Numbered from the stretch's first letter, positions 37,180 to 48,627 are shown. The stretch is 64,000 nucleotides of DNA from Pyricularia pennisetigena (GCF_004337985.1 NC_043743.1:707366-771365), one strand, 5' to 3'. Notes: generated by a model from the letters alone, not told the origin. Program-made: numbers and translations.

Positions 37180-37449
37180 ATGACCGAGTCAAAGCAGGAG
37201 CAAATCGACAGGCGCCAGGCCAACTTACCGCTGCCGGAGCAGCCACCCGTCGCTTCGGACTGGCAGTCGGCCGACGCGAGAAACGTCAACGTCGGCTCGG
37301 GCAGGATCGCGTCCGACATTTCGACGGGGGATGCATCGTCCACGGGACTGCGTGAGCCGGCCACCGTCGGCGCAGGCGCCGACATGAGCGGGATCGGAAG
37401 GCAGGGGAAGGAGGGTTTGTCGGAGCCGCCTAAGGATGCGGCTAAGTAG
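37180..37449 (+). CDS. Small conserved-looking hydrophilic protein (89 residues)
   Basis: A single-exon frame whose composition is that of a small soluble, unstructured protein without Cys or a signal peptide. It opens MTESKQEQIDRRQANLPLPE and contains NVNVGSGRIASDIS and a C-terminal GRQGKEGLSEPPKDAAK. Similar small hydrophilic proteins occur in filamentous ascomycetes, but I cannot name the family or a function. The start is the first ATG after an A-rich leader. It converges with the gamma-tubulin gene. Confidence 0.65.
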   Translation: MTESKQEQIDRRQANLPLPEQPPVASDWQSADARNVNVGSGRIASDISTGDASSTGLREPATVGAGADMSGIGRQGKEGLSEPPKDAAK

Positions 37450-37896
37450 GATACTGCTCCATGAATCTGGGTCGGTTTTGATGTATAGGATTTGAATTTG
37501 TACAGTATAATCAGTCGCAAACGACAGCAAACGACTCGAGTTACTCTAAGCTTGAGAACAAGCCCTTGGACAGGCCGCCGTTTCAGTGACAACTCAAGGC
37601 TACAACTCAAGGCTACAACTTACAGCTTAATGCTTACCACAGCAATGCGTCTCTAATAGTGTCGAAAGCGCTGGAAATCTCGCCAAGGGCTTTGAAATGA
37701 AAAACTGGGAAATGCCGTTCAATTCCAGCCATCATTGCCTAAAGACGACGATGTGTTGGCTTCTACTATGGAGTTGATGATCCCTAATTTTCCTTTTGCA
37801 AACCATGTGTCCCATAGAATGACAACCTCCAGAACGCCGACAGGGTATCGAAATTGCAAACAACAAGTGAACGTAACGCACAGCTAGTAGACAAAT
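37450..37896. other. Convergent intergenic region before gamma-tubulin
   Basis: No gene seen. About 450 bases between two facing stops. Confidence 0.4.
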
Positions 37897-39713
37897 TCAT
37901 CCCATTCTCCGATCCGTCTCGGCCGAGGTGCCAGGCTCACCGGCATCCGGGTTTAAATAATTGGCATCTTCGGCAGCCTCGTACTCTGCGATAAGATCGC
38001 TGACCACTTGCCGTGCTTCATCAAATTCATCGAGGTTTTCCGAGAATGGCTGCGTCTTCTTGTAGCCTTCTATGAATGCATTTCGCTTGCGCATCCCATC
38101 GTATTGCCTCACGATCCTTTTGAAAAGCTGCAGAAAATTAAGGGCGCGCTCGGTCAGTATGAATTCTGTGGTCAAGGCCAAAACAAAGGGGCTCCTTACT
38201 GTAGCAATGCTAGTGTGGTTGGCCAGCATGAGACCGCTGACACGGTGGCTCATTGGTATGTATGGGCTCCTTTTGGTCAAAGCAACCTGAATACTCGCTG
38301 GCCCCCAAGGAATAAAAGTCGCCAACCTCCTTTCGCGAATGCGCAGCAAAGACTTGTGGACGTCGGTTGGATCAACTTCGCCTTGGATGACATTCAGAAT
38401 TGAGATATAACAACTCTTCTTGCCAGGTATCGTTGAAACCATGCGGTTCTTGGGCTGCAGTAACCTGCGCATGACATCAAGTACTGTCGTCTTGCGCACT
38501 GTCTTGGCCTGTTCGACTTGATCTCCCGTAAAAGGAGTATAGGAGGTCATCAAGAAGTGGCATTTGGGGGTAGGAATCAAGGATGCCAATATGCTAACCA
38601 GGTCATTGTGCATGTAGCCAGGGTATCGCAGTGTTGTTGTGCTGGCAGACATAACAGTAGAGACCTATTGCAGATATTATCAGTAATGAAGCAAAACTAC
38701 GAGGGAGACGAGTATTCGTACCAATTGATTTGTCTGTTGGAAAGACGGCTCTTGCACGTGGAGTCTGTCGGCTGCGATATGTGAGAGAGCGCCATTATCC
38801 AGCACCACCACCGAGTCGGCATTCTGTGTTAGTCTCCTCATGGCTAGGATACTGTTGTAGGGATGGACGACAACATCTCCGGCATTCTGGGTATCCGGAA
38901 ACACCGAATAGGTTTGTATGATCTTCTTAGGAAACCGATCATTTAGCCTTTCCAAGAGGAACGAGCCCAGCCCTGACCCTGTGCCACCAGCAATCGAATG
39001 CAGCATCATGAAGCCCTTGATCACGGTAAATCGTCAATAGGGGCCTCACAAGGGATATCGCCATAGGCATGCCTACCTCGAGTGAGTCGCTTCCATCTGC
39101 TTCCCTATCAATCATCTCCATGATGTCCTCGTGGACCGACTCGCCAGTCTGATAGCCATCGCCCCAGTTGTTGGCGGCTCCAACACCATTTTTGCCGACA
39201 TAAAAGTTCTCTGGGTTGTATATGTTTTTGTACGGTCCCGTTTGTATGCCGTTGATAACCTGTAGGGTGTTTAATGCTTAGCAACGGCACGTACTAAGGC
39301 TTCCAGTTGTCTACCAGCGCCGGTGGAGGAAGAACTTACTCTAGGTTCCAGATCAATCAATATTGCCCTTGGGATATACCTGGTATCGTCGCTTTGGTAG
39401 TAGAAGACGTCCTTTCGATCGCCGCCCTCGGTCGCAAAGTCTTCCAGGTTCCCATCTTGATTGATGCCATGCTCCTGACAAAGCTGCTGCCAGAATTGAC
39501 TCCCGACTTCTCAGCGTCAGTGATTGTCCAGAGTGACTGCGCCAATACAATGACCACAGCCCTGGGTGTGATATAGCTTTGAGTAAGGTGGGGTCGACAT
39601 ACTGCTGTTGCCACATTGGCCAGCCTGGATGGTAATGATTTCTCTGAAATAGTAGCAGTTAGCAATGTGCAAAAGCGTATAGTTTGAAGTTTGGAAAACT
39701 CCCACCTAGGCAT
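37897..39713 (-). CDS. tubG: Gamma-tubulin
   Basis: Nucleates microtubules at the spindle pole body within the gamma-tubulin complex. Seven exons on the minus strand (39713-39706, 39643-39603, 39506-39340, 39259-39077, 39015-38722, 38664-38200, 38127-37897) give 462 residues. The first exon is only 8 bases (MP plus two bases of Arg) and the second 41. The junctions rebuild [20 protein letters not shown], then [12 protein letters not shown]. The GTP-binding tubulin signature is [25 protein letters not shown] and [19 protein letters not shown] distinguish gamma from alpha and beta. All introns are GT..AG of 56-80 bases. Confidence 0.97.
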
Positions 39714-40669
39714 CTTGTGGTTTGTTTAAGTGCTGGTTACAGCAAGTTTGCTCTGGGGAATAATGATCAGTCGTTGTGATCCTTGGTATCGGATACCTGC
39801 CCTCCAACTCAGACGCGTCTGGAACGCGATTTTGCGGTGTCGCTGGGGAGGGTGGGTGGGACTGGTTCGGACCATTAGTACTCTCCACTCCCCTACGTGG
39901 AAGCGTTTACTAGGTATTTGGTAGTACTGAAGGTCCCTAACATCTCCGCCCCCCTCTCCACAATGAAAGCTTCCCCAATCAGACTGGTATTGCCCAACGA
40001 TTGCTTGTCAAGGGAGATATACAGGTACATTCAAATTTGAACTTTATTTAGCATTCCCAGCGCCAAAGTCCTCCCGAAAGTCCAAGAGAGACTTTTTTGC
40101 GATGTAGTGGATTTCCCCGCACCCCAATTCCAAGCTGTTGTCAACCGTAGCCTGTGCTGGCCTGCTGACATCATGTAGCCCCGCTCTTGGCAACCTCGAG
40201 ATATGGAGTGTACAGGGGGAGTCAGACCCTTGCTCATCATATCCCTGCTGCAGCGTTGGCACTTGGACTGCGCATTGACTTGGGCGTACGATCGGCCGAA
40301 AATGTCACCAGTCCAACAACTATTTTATCGCGAAGCAACTTCTTGCAGAACCAATTTGCTTGGTGCCGTATCAACTTTTCGGTCTTGCCCTCCGCCACTT
40401 TGATTGTTGGCAGCCTCCCTAGGCGCTGGGTGACCAACAATCTCCGGCTTTCCCCGTGTGTTTCGTCAACCAGCTCGGGGTCTAGTGTTCCGTGCTACTG
40501 GACTAGCGCGAGAGTTCCTACAATTTTAATATTCCGACCCCTGACTGCCTCAACTCAAAGCCCAACTCCTACTCTGCACGATATGAAAGCGACCGCAATC
40601 GACCGTTTCCACTGAACATACAACTTCGCTGCGTCGACTTAGAAAACTACCGACAAAGACAGTTCTAAA
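39714..40669. promoter_or_regulatory. Divergent intergenic region between gamma-tubulin and PLD1
   Basis: About 950 bases that must hold both promoters and leaders. Short open frames here look non-coding. No specific element is recognised. Confidence 0.4.
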
Positions 40670-43600
40670 ATGGCAACGTCAGCCAATGACGGCGGCGGGC
40701 CGTCGACAGCACCCAACATAGTGCTCCCGCCCATAGATCCTAACGAAGAGGCTCGAATCATCAGGGGCCATCTGCGATCCCACTCGACGCCCAGCTCACC
40801 GACAATTCCTCGTGGCACTCGAGTTCTTGGCGCGTTGAATGAGGAGGGCAGCGATGCCGACGTTGAGGAGACGGCCGATGAGGCGGCAGCCGAGGGCGAG
40901 GCGGCCAAGGTCAAGAAGAAGCGCCGGAGGATTAGACGTCCCAAGATGTTGAGCCCGTCGACCCAGAGCGGTGAACCCGACTCACCCGTTGGGACTCGGC
41001 GGCTGAAGATTCTACAACGGAGAGCAACCATGCCTGATACGAGGAATGTACTGTCCGAAGGCGAAGGTCGCGACCATCTCGCTCGAGAGAATGGCTGGGG
41101 ACGCGGCTCGTCTTGGATGGGCAGGTCCAACGACGGCGATGATCCGGAAAGTCCTTCTGGGGTGGCTCGACGAGGTCCTGGACACGTGCGGCGCATATCC
41201 ATGTTTCATGGTGGAATATCCGACGGAGGTGAAGCTACGCCAAGGAGACCCTTCTTCGGGGCTGACCGAGCTTCTACATACGGTGCACAGAAATGGAGGC
41301 AGGTCAAATCGACTCTCAAGCTCCTGCGGAAACCCAAGGACAACCAGTTTGACTATTACAAATCTGCTGAGCTGATGGCTGAGCTACGGGCTGGTGCCCC
41401 TGCCGTGTTGATGCTTGCTAGCATGATACAACGAGATGAGCATGGCAACAAGCGAATCCCAGTCCTACTGGAGCAGCTGAGACTGAGAGTCACCGACAGC
41501 GCTCCGCTGGACGGAGAAGGCGAGCGCCATTGGCTATTCACCATTGAGCTCGAGTATGGAAGTGGGCCTAGCCGGATGTGTTGGACGGTTAAGCGTACCA
41601 TAAGAGAGATTCTTAATCTCCACTGGAAGTATAAACTGGGAATTGACAACAAGAAGTATTCGCTGACTCTGCCTGGTACACGGCCTCGGCAGCCAAGGTT
41701 CCCGACATCCGTATTCCCCTATGTCAGAGGTCTGCGTGGTGTCGACGATGAGGAAGAAGACAACGCAGCTAGTGTCCGCGGAGACGGAGACGAAACTGCA
41801 GGTTATGGAACTGGCGGAGAGGGTGCCGCTGCAGAGGGAACTGATGTCGAGGAGCGCGGCGTCCTCAGCAGAAGGGGTTCCCGGGTGACGCGACCAAACA
41901 CCATCGAAAACCGGCACAAACAGTCAACAACCAGCCTTCCCGGTTTGTTCCACCCGAATCCTGACCATCATTATGCGGGTAGCACAGCGGATGCTGCACA
42001 AATGCGGAGAAGATACGTTGAGAAACAACGCAAAATGCTGGAAAAGTACTTGCAGGAGACGGTCCGCTGGCTCATGTTCCGAGCAGATAGCAACCGCCTC
42101 TGTCGCTTCCTGGAACTGTCAGCTCTTGGAGTTAGGCTTGCTGCCGAAGGCAGCTATCATGGAAAAGAGTGCTTTCTTCACATCCAGTCCGCCAAGGGTA
42201 TCGATTTCCGGCGAGTTCTCACCCCGGGAGCTATCCTAGATCGGCACAGCAGAAAATGGTTCCTTGTCCGACAAAGTTACATTGTTTGTGTTGAGTCGCC
42301 TGAGAACATGAACATCTACGACGTTTACCTGGTTGACTCCAAGTTCCGGATCAACGCCAAGATGAACAAGCTTAGAGAGATCGCCGCCAAGCGGACAAAG
42401 AAGGACAAGGGCAAGGAGCAAGACATGGATCTGTCCGGCGACCAGGCTCCCGAGAAGCATCACCGAGTCACCATAATGACATCAGAAAGGAAAGTCAAGT
42501 TGTGGTCTAGAAACCAACACCTGATCCAGCAGTTCGAAGAATCAATCAACGGAATGCTAGCGCAGACGCCTTGGCACCGAGAGAACCGGTTTGGCAGTTT
42601 TGCCCCTGTTCGACAAGGCGTATTCGCGCAATGGTTGGTCGATGGAAGAGACTACATGTGGAATGTTTCACGCGCAATCAACATGGCCAAGGATGTTATT
42701 TACATTCACGACTGGTGGTTGAGCCCTGAAATCTACATGCGTCGTCCTCCTTGCATCAGCCAAAAGTGGCGTCTGGATAGGTTACTTCAGCGAAAAGCAG
42801 AGGAAGGTGTCAAGATCTTCATCATAATTTACAGGAACGTCCAGCAGGCTATACCGATCGACTCCGAGTACACCAAGCACTCCCTGCTGAACCTCCACCC
42901 CAACATATTCGTCCAGAGGTCTCCCCACCAGTTCAAAAAGAACCAGTTTTTCTTTGCGCATCACGAAAAGATTTGTATCGTGGACCACATAGTGGCGTTC
43001 GTTGGCGGCATCGATCTGTGCTTTGGTCGTTGGGATACGCCTCAACACCCTGTTGCCGACGATAAGCTTACGGGCTTTGAACCTGGTGACTACCCCAAGG
43101 ACACGGATCACACGCAGGTTTTTCCAGGAAAGGATTATTCAAATGCTCGTGTGCTCGACTTCTTCAGACTGAACGCGCCATATGAAGAAATGTATGACCG
43201 CAGCCGCGTCCCTAGGATGCCTTGGCACGACGTTGCAATGCAGGTGGTTGGGCAGCCTGCTCGCGATCTTACCCGCCATTTTGTACAACGTTGGAACTAT
43301 ATCCGCAGAGGCCGCAAGCCTACGCGACCCACCCCGTTCCTACTGCCTCCTCCGGACTGCAGGAAAGAAGAACTTGAAGATCTTGGACTCACTGGTACCT
43401 GCGAGGTCCAGATACTACGGTCTGCCGCAACTTGGTCCCTGGGTATTACCGAAACCGAGGCCAGCATTCAGGCCGCGTACCTTAGGCTGATCCGTGAGTC
43501 AGAGCACTTTGTGTATATGGAGAATCAATTCTTTGTGACCGGCGGAGAGTGCATGAACGTTCAATTTGTCAACGGTGTTGCAGATGCCATTGTCGAGCGT

Positions 43601-45604
43601 ATCATCAAGGCTCATGCAAACGATGAGGAGTGGCGCTGCGTCATCCTCATCCCATTACTCCCAGGTTTCGAGGGAAGTGTCGCCGAGCAGGATGGCAGCA
43701 GTGTTCGATTGATCATGCAATGTCAGTTCCGCAGTATATGTCGTGGTGACAGTTCAATCTTCGGGCGGTTGCGAGCCGCCAACATCGAACCCGAGGACTA
43801 CATCCAGTTTTTCAGCCTTCGACAATGGGGACATATTGGTCCGAACAAGACATTGGTCACTGAGCAACTGTACATCCATGCCAAGATCATTATCGTCGAC
43901 GACAGGATTGCTCTCATTGGATCCGCCAACATCAATGAGCGATCACTGTTGGGCAATAGAGACTCTGAATGCGCAGCTGTTGTCAGAGACAAGGATATGA
44001 TCTGGTCGACAATGGCTGGTCGCCCTTACCAGGTTGGCCGGTTTGCTCACACTTTGAGATTGCGCCTGATGCGAGAGCATCTTGGTCTAGATGTCGACGA
44101 GATCCAGGAGCAGGAGAGGCAAATGGACCCTGACCATGAAGATCCCGAAGTTCGATTTAGTCGAGACATGGATAGCATCTACGGTTCCGAGTCGGAAGCA
44201 GGCCCATCTGTAGAGAGGCCACGACAAGCTCGCTCTAATCACAATCGGCTCCCCAGCTTCAACCATGATGTGGATTGGGATATGCTCAACGACGAGGATA
44301 ATCTCGACAGAAGCTCCTCCAAGCAGAACTCGGTGAACACAGAACAATCCGCTGCCCAGAAACGTGAGGCGAATAGACATGACCTAGATCGTTGGAAGTC
44401 CGCCGAGTCACAAGGGCTGGATCTGGGTCGCGATAGCGCGATTGTGAATGGCAAAGAGGTGCTCACGCATAACATATTCCCAGAGGGCAAAGGGACAATG
44501 GAGTCTCCCAAGGTTCCGGAAGCTGCGGCCAGTAGTGTCGGGACAGAGCAGTTCCCTGCTTTCGAGGAGACTGTTAGCAACGATGGCCTCCCGCCAGCTC
44601 CATCTATTATAAGACGAACTACTGAGCAAATGGGGCTTCCTCGTCCTAGCCAACTACCTTCACTACCTGTACTTGATGATACTGACATTGGAGGACCGCC
44701 CGCATCTTTTGATGCGGATGGGAAACTTCGAGAAGGGCCGGCGAGCCAATGGGCTTATGACATAAGACCGGCCCATATCGACAAAGACTGCATGCGTGAT
44801 CCGCTCAACCCCTCGTTTTATGATGATATCTGGTCCAGAGTAGCAGAAAACAACACCAAGATATACAGGCGGGTGTTCCACTGTATGCCCGACTCTGAGG
44901 TGACGAACTGGCACGAGTACCAAGAGTTCCTAAATTTGCAGGCGCAGTTTGAGGCAAACATGGAAGCTTGGGGACCCGACATAGAGGCAGAAATGGAGCA
45001 TCAAGCCAACCCACACAAACCCCATGCTTCAGGTGGAGCAGGCATTGGTGCTCCTGCGCCAACGGCCATAGCTTCTGGCTTGGCGGAGAAGGTGACGGGT
45101 CATTTGCCGATTGGCAAGGACTCCAGGCCCGAGGAGGCTGCGCCGAACGAGAAGACTGAAATGGACCCCGAGACTGAGAAAAGGCCTCTCTTCACGCCCA
45201 ACCACTCCCGACAAAACTCTCGTTTAGATCGAGAAATGGCCGCGGCAGCTGAGAGAGCCCTGCACACACCCAAGCTCGAAATCCCTATGGCGTTCCCCGA
45301 AAAGTCTAAGACGTCCCGGGATCGACGACCGACGTTTGCGACTGCCGAGAAACCCGGAACAGGATCGAGCAACAATGCTGGCCACAACGGCGGGGGAACG
45401 CTCCCGCGACGCAAGCGTGGGAATACCCGGGCCAGCCGGCGTGGATTCCAGCCGGACCAGGTAATGAGCAAACCCGAGGCGGAGGAGATGCTAGGAATGC
45501 TCCAGGGGACCCTAGTGCAATTCCCTTACGATTGGCTCGTGGTTGAGGAGAGCAATGGAAACTGGCTCTATCAGGCCGACTTGGTTGCTCCGCTGCAGAT
45601 CTAG
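40670..45604 (+). CDS. pld1: Phospholipase D1 (PX-PH type, Spo14-like)
   Basis: Hydrolyses phosphatidylcholine to phosphatidic acid and choline, acting in membrane traffic and, in yeast, sporulation. One uninterrupted frame of 1644 residues. Order: Ser/Pro-rich basic N-terminus; PX-like region near 270-340 (WLFTIELEYGSG, NLHWKYKLG); PH-like region near 480-590 (CFLHIQSAKGIDF, RKWFLVRQSYIVCV); then the catalytic core with two HKD motifs, HHEKICIVD at about residue 764 and HAKIIIVDD at about 1070. The C-terminal 400 residues begin low complexity and end in a conserved-looking NPSFYDDIWSRVAENN segment and a short tail with GTLVQFPYDWL. The last codon overlaps a good donor (TA|GTAAGT). If it is spliced to CAG at 45671, the stop is replaced by Tyr-Asn and a stop at 45678. 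Confidence 0.95.
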   Translation: MATSANDGGGPSTAPNIVLPPIDPNEEARIIRGHLRSHSTPSSPTIPRGTRVLGALNEEGSDADVEETADEAAAEGEAAKVKKKRRRIRRPKMLSPSTQSGEPDSPVGTRRLKILQRRATMPDTRNVLSEGEGRDHLARENGWGRGSSWMGRSNDGDDPESPSGVARRGPGHVRRISMFHGGISDGGEATPRRPFFGADRASTYGAQKWRQVKSTLKLLRKPKDNQFDYYKSAELMAELRAGAPAVLMLASMIQRDEHGNKRIPVLLEQLRLRVTDSAPLDGEGERHWLFTIELEYGSGPSRMCWTVKRTIREILNLHWKYKLGIDNKKYSLTLPGTRPRQPRFPTSVFPYVRGLRGVDDEEEDNAASVRGDGDETAGYGTGGEGAAAEGTDVEERGVLSRRGSRVTRPNTIENRHKQSTTSLPGLFHPNPDHHYAGSTADAAQMRRRYVEKQRKMLEKYLQETVRWLMFRADSNRLCRFLELSALGVRLAAEGSYHGKECFLHIQSAKGIDFRRVLTPGAILDRHSRKWFLVRQSYIVCVESPENMNIYDVYLVDSKFRINAKMNKLREIAAKRTKKDKGKEQDMDLSGDQAPEKHHRVTIMTSERKVKLWSRNQHLIQQFEESINGMLAQTPWHRENRFGSFAPVRQGVFAQWLVDGRDYMWNVSRAINMAKDVIYIHDWWLSPEIYMRRPPCISQKWRLDRLLQRKAEEGVKIFIIIYRNVQQAIPIDSEYTKHSLLNLHPNIFVQRSPHQFKKNQFFFAHHEKICIVDHIVAFVGGIDLCFGRWDTPQHPVADDKLTGFEPGDYPKDTDHTQVFPGKDYSNARVLDFFRLNAPYEEMYDRSRVPRMPWHDVAMQVVGQPARDLTRHFVQRWNYIRRGRKPTRPTPFLLPPPDCRKEELEDLGLTGTCEVQILRSAATWSLGITETEASIQAAYLRLIRESEHFVYMENQFFVTGGECMNVQFVNGVADAIVERIIKAHANDEEWRCVILIPLLPGFEGSVAEQDGSSVRLIMQCQFRSICRGDSSIFGRLRAANIEPEDYIQFFSLRQWGHIGPNKTLVTEQLYIHAKIIIVDDRIALIGSANINERSLLGNRDSECAAVVRDKDMIWSTMAGRPYQVGRFAHTLRLRLMREHLGLDVDEIQEQERQMDPDHEDPEVRFSRDMDSIYGSESEAGPSVERPRQARSNHNRLPSFNHDVDWDMLNDEDNLDRSSSKQNSVNTEQSAAQKREANRHDLDRWKSAESQGLDLGRDSAIVNGKEVLTHNIFPEGKGTMESPKVPEAAASSVGTEQFPAFEETVSNDGLPPAPSIIRRTTEQMGLPRPSQLPSLPVLDDTDIGGPPASFDADGKLREGPASQWAYDIRPAHIDKDCMRDPLNPSFYDDIWSRVAENNTKIYRRVFHCMPDSEVTNWHEYQEFLNLQAQFEANMEAWGPDIEAEMEHQANPHKPHASGGAGIGAPAPTAIASGLAEKVTGHLPIGKDSRPEEAAPNEKTEMDPETEKRPLFTPNHSRQNSRLDREMAAAAERALHTPKLEIPMAFPEKSKTSRDRRPTFATAEKPGTGSSNNAGHNGGGTLPRRKRGNTRASRRGFQPDQVMSKPEAEEMLGMLQGTLVQFPYDWLVVEESNGNWLYQADLVAPLQI

Positions 45605-45967
45605 TAAGTTTTGCCTACCACCACTAAAAAACAAGGGAACAAGTTTGAGACTTTACTGACCTTTACCGCAGCAACTGAGAGCACAGCATCGGGTTTCGGT
45701 AAGGAGTTTTCTTTAGACGCCGACGAGAGCATTGTTTGGTGTTTAGGAGTTTCTTGTCATGAATTAATCAGTTGAATGTTTGCGCCGGCAAAAGAGTCGG
45801 TTGTCTTTTATATCACAGCAGATTCTTTATAAATTAATAGCATTGCCATTTCTCAAGAGTGGCGTAACAATTGAATGAAGACTTGCAGGTGATGAATGAT
45901 ATTGCGGTAGGAGGCCAGCAAAAAGGATGAGTGGAAGGGGCAACGGCCCCAAAAATAACACAAGGAT
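45605..45967. other. Intergenic region between PLD1 and tRNA-Asp
   Basis: No gene. It includes the possible terminal PLD1 intron (45604-45671). Confidence 0.4.
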
Positions 45968-46039
45968 CTCTCTGTCCGGGAATTGAACCCGGGTCTCAAG
46001 CGTGACAAGCTTGCATACTAACCACTATACTAACAAAGA
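45968..46039 (-). tRNA. tRNA-Asp (anticodon GTC)
   Basis: A 72-base cloverleaf on the minus strand without intron. The acceptor strands TCTTTGT and ACAGAGA pair with one T-G wobble. The D arm TTAGTATAGTGGTTAGTAT matches eukaryotic tRNA-Asp. The anticodon stem CAAGC/GCTTG encloses loop TTGTCAC with anticodon GTC. The T arm CCGGG-TTCAATT-CCCGG pairs perfectly. Compared with the usual tRNA-Asp pattern (acceptor TCCTCGT, anticodon stem CCCGC), two stems are AT-richer but remain paired. It looks functional. Confidence 0.93.
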
Positions 46040-46867
46040 TTGGCTTGTGATTATCGCAGGGAAAGCAAAAAATTATATAGCACACAGTCAGTGTGCCACA
46101 CAAGACCAAGTCGATTAATACCCGGAGAGCTTTCTATTACAACAGGTGTTGTTAGGTTTGCTTACTTACCCATGTTTATATCTCCGTTGAAGGTGTTTGC
46201 GGTGATTTTAGCCTTTTTTCTTGTTTTTCTTTTTGCCGCATAATTCTCTACCCGATCCATTAAATCGATTTGTTTTCCAAGTCATGCTCACACGTGAATA
46301 ATAATAGTAATTGTAATTAATTATATTCGCCACTTCAAGCTACGATATTGGTGCACGCTCAAGGTAAATGCTGTGGCTCGTGCTTGGTCATTTCCAGAAG
46401 AGAATTCTATTTCTGCATGAAGTCTGCAATTTACATATCCATGGCTTGCAGGGAGCTGAAGTTGTCAAAGGTGGGAAAGCATGCTACGGAATCCATGGAT
46501 GCGCCGGATATACGACTTGCAGGTGCATAATTCGGTCGTCTCCGATCAAGGGGGTCTCGTTGTGTTTGGATCCGCAGATGAAGTGCTCCGGATCCGGCTT
46601 GCGATTAGCGATATATTTTTTTTACTTTTTTTTTTAAACCTTTTTTTTTATTTAAGACTAAGTTGTGTCAAATGCCGCTTCTCGCGTGTCGGTTAAACGA
46701 AGCTTGCGCAACCAACATTCCATCACTTTTGCAATTTTCCACCTCCAGTTTTCGCTAAAACATTCAAACCCATTTTCCCTCATTATATTAACGGGTAATT
46801 TGTTTCGCTGGGAAATTTTTATATCCACTCAAGCAGTTTCTGGCTTTTCTTTTCTGTTCAAGCAAAT
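46040..46867. other. AT-rich intergenic region
   Basis: No gene is supported. T-rich runs lie at 46615-46650. The end of this stretch is the presumed promoter of the small secreted-protein locus. Confidence 0.4.
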
Positions 46868-47125
46868 ATGCAATTTGGAACAATTTCCCTCATAGCTCTG
46901 GCCGCTTTCCTGGTCCCAGGAGTTCTGGCAGCGTCGTCTTCTCTCGAGTATGATGGAAGCCAAGATCTAAAGGCGCTTAAGATCGGTGACAGCCCTCCAA
47001 GGCCTCGACCTGGCCCTGAACACCGTCAACCCAGAGACCAAAGGATTAAGACTATGCCCCACTATGTTAGTACTTGTAGGGAGAATCGTGTCAAGCCTTT
47101 GGACAGAATCGGCAGGCAACATTAG
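46868..47125 (+). pseudogene. Small secreted protein locus, probably frameshifted
   Basis: The ATG at 46868 opens a clear signal peptide (MQFGTISLIALAAFLVPGVL, cleavage likely after LA). After about 38 codons the frame becomes Pro/Arg-rich and ends at 47125 with 85 codons in total. From about 46986 the +1 frame gives a better-looking amphipathic helix (VTALQGLDLALNTVNPETKG), as if one base had been gained. That helix style recalls fungal hydrophobic surface-binding (HsbA-type) cell wall proteins, but the match is weak and the product would be much shorter. It could also be a genuine short effector-like peptide. It lies just 3' to the COQ7 stop, convergent. Confidence 0.4.
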
Positions 47126-47216
47126 GATTGCTCGATAAGACTTTAATGTAGCCATTACGTGATAGCTCTATAATAATACAAGACTACTGCCGTTTACGTA
47201 CAAAAACCAACCCACT

Positions 47217-48075
47217 TCACACCCGCTCACTTACCCAAATTGCCCCACGGCAGCCGTACCGAATCACACCCGTAAGCAACCAATGCGGCTCGGCCTGCTT
47301 GGCATCGTGCTCGACGGCGTGGTCCAGATGCTCGAGCTCTTCATCTCTGATGCGCCTGAGCGTAGAGATGAGGTCCCTGAACTCGTCCCCGACCTCGTAG
47401 CCGTCCCTCTCCCAGCCGGCTACCATCTCGAGCAGCGTCCGGATCTGCCCGTTGTAGTGGTCGCCAATCTCGGTCTCGACGGCCTCAGTGCACGCCATGG
47501 CGGCCTCGCGGCCCATCATGGCCGTCGCCCAGCCCAGCGTTGTCGCCGCCGCCGACCAGATCGGGTACATGGCCGTCGGGCGCACCCGCCGCGCCGCGAT
47601 CAGCGAGTTGAACGTCCGCAGGTGCCCTTCCTCCTGCTCGCGCATGTGCGCCATCAGAGGGCGGAGGTGCGGGTGTCGCGTCACGACGACGGGCGTCTGC
47701 GCGGCGTAGATGCGCACGGCGGCTAGCTCGCCGGCTTGGTTTACGCGGAGCTGTTTTTTTTTTTTTTTTGTTTCGCGCAGAAAGTTTAGAAAGATGTAAT
47801 GCAGGGGAAAAGGGTGGACGGTGGGGGAGAAATCTTACAGCAGAGGAGAGAAAGTCGCGCTGCTCCTTTGTTAATGGCTTCCGCTTGGGCTTGGAGCCTT
47901 TCGGTTGCGATGGCGGGGTGGTTGTGGTTGCGGCCAGGCGGCTGCTCGTTGACAGCCATCGAGGGCTGCTGCGGCTGCTGTTGGAGAAGAGGGCCGGGAC
48001 GAGAAAGTCACATATCGGGCGTTGAGGGGCGCGTATGGTCCTCATAGCGCTGGTTACAGCTGTTGGGTGCGACAT
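47217..48075 (-). CDS. coq7: 5-demethoxyubiquinone hydroxylase COQ7
   Basis: Di-iron monooxygenase of the mitochondrial inner membrane performing the penultimate step of ubiquinone synthesis. The exons on the minus strand are 48075-47839 and 47750-47217, with an 88-base intron (GTAAGA..CAG) that carries a 16-base poly-T run on the plus strand. The product is 256 residues. The N-terminus is Arg/Ser-rich without acidic residues, a mitochondrial presequence. The iron ligands are visible: the Glu of NQAGELAA (Glu87), EEGH (119-122), the Glu of AVETEIGDHY, and DEELEHLDHA. Its divergent neighbour is RTF1. Confidence 0.96.
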
Positions 48076-48627
48076 TTTCTGTACGGTGTCCGACGGAGCT
48101 CTCGGTAGGGAATCGATTTAGTGAGAGTGAATGAATTTGGACTTAAAATTCATATGTTACTTTATAGATTAGCATCATGTCATGATGAAAGCGATCGCTA
48201 TCCGGCGCGGTGGAGATTCAACTTTATTATGGATCATGCCCGACAGTACCTAGTAGATCATTGGTCAACTGAATTGACATGGATGCTGAGTCATCAATCA
48301 GCGGCGGCTGATTCCGACTGATTTGAACTTCGTGGTTTAGGAATCGCGACCATGCAATTAACGAACCGATTTAGTAGGAGCTGCAGAAGCTCTTCATCGT
48401 CCCTGTTGATGCTCAATCCTCCCCAATCCTCCTCAATCCCTAGCAGTGCTACCGTTGCACTCAAAATTTGTCCCAAAGCATATATTTCGAGGGTTGCAGT
48501 CTTTGATTAACGCACCTCACACCAGCAAAGTACCCCCTATCGGAGCGCGCCGTCTGCCAACCACAGTTAATGCGAACATCTCGAACCAAACACAAAGCCA
48601 ATAATTTTACTCTAGCCAATCAACCAA
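48076..48627. promoter_or_regulatory. Divergent intergenic region between COQ7 and RTF1
   Basis: About 550 bases presumed to contain both promoters. No distinctive element is recognised. Confidence 0.4.
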
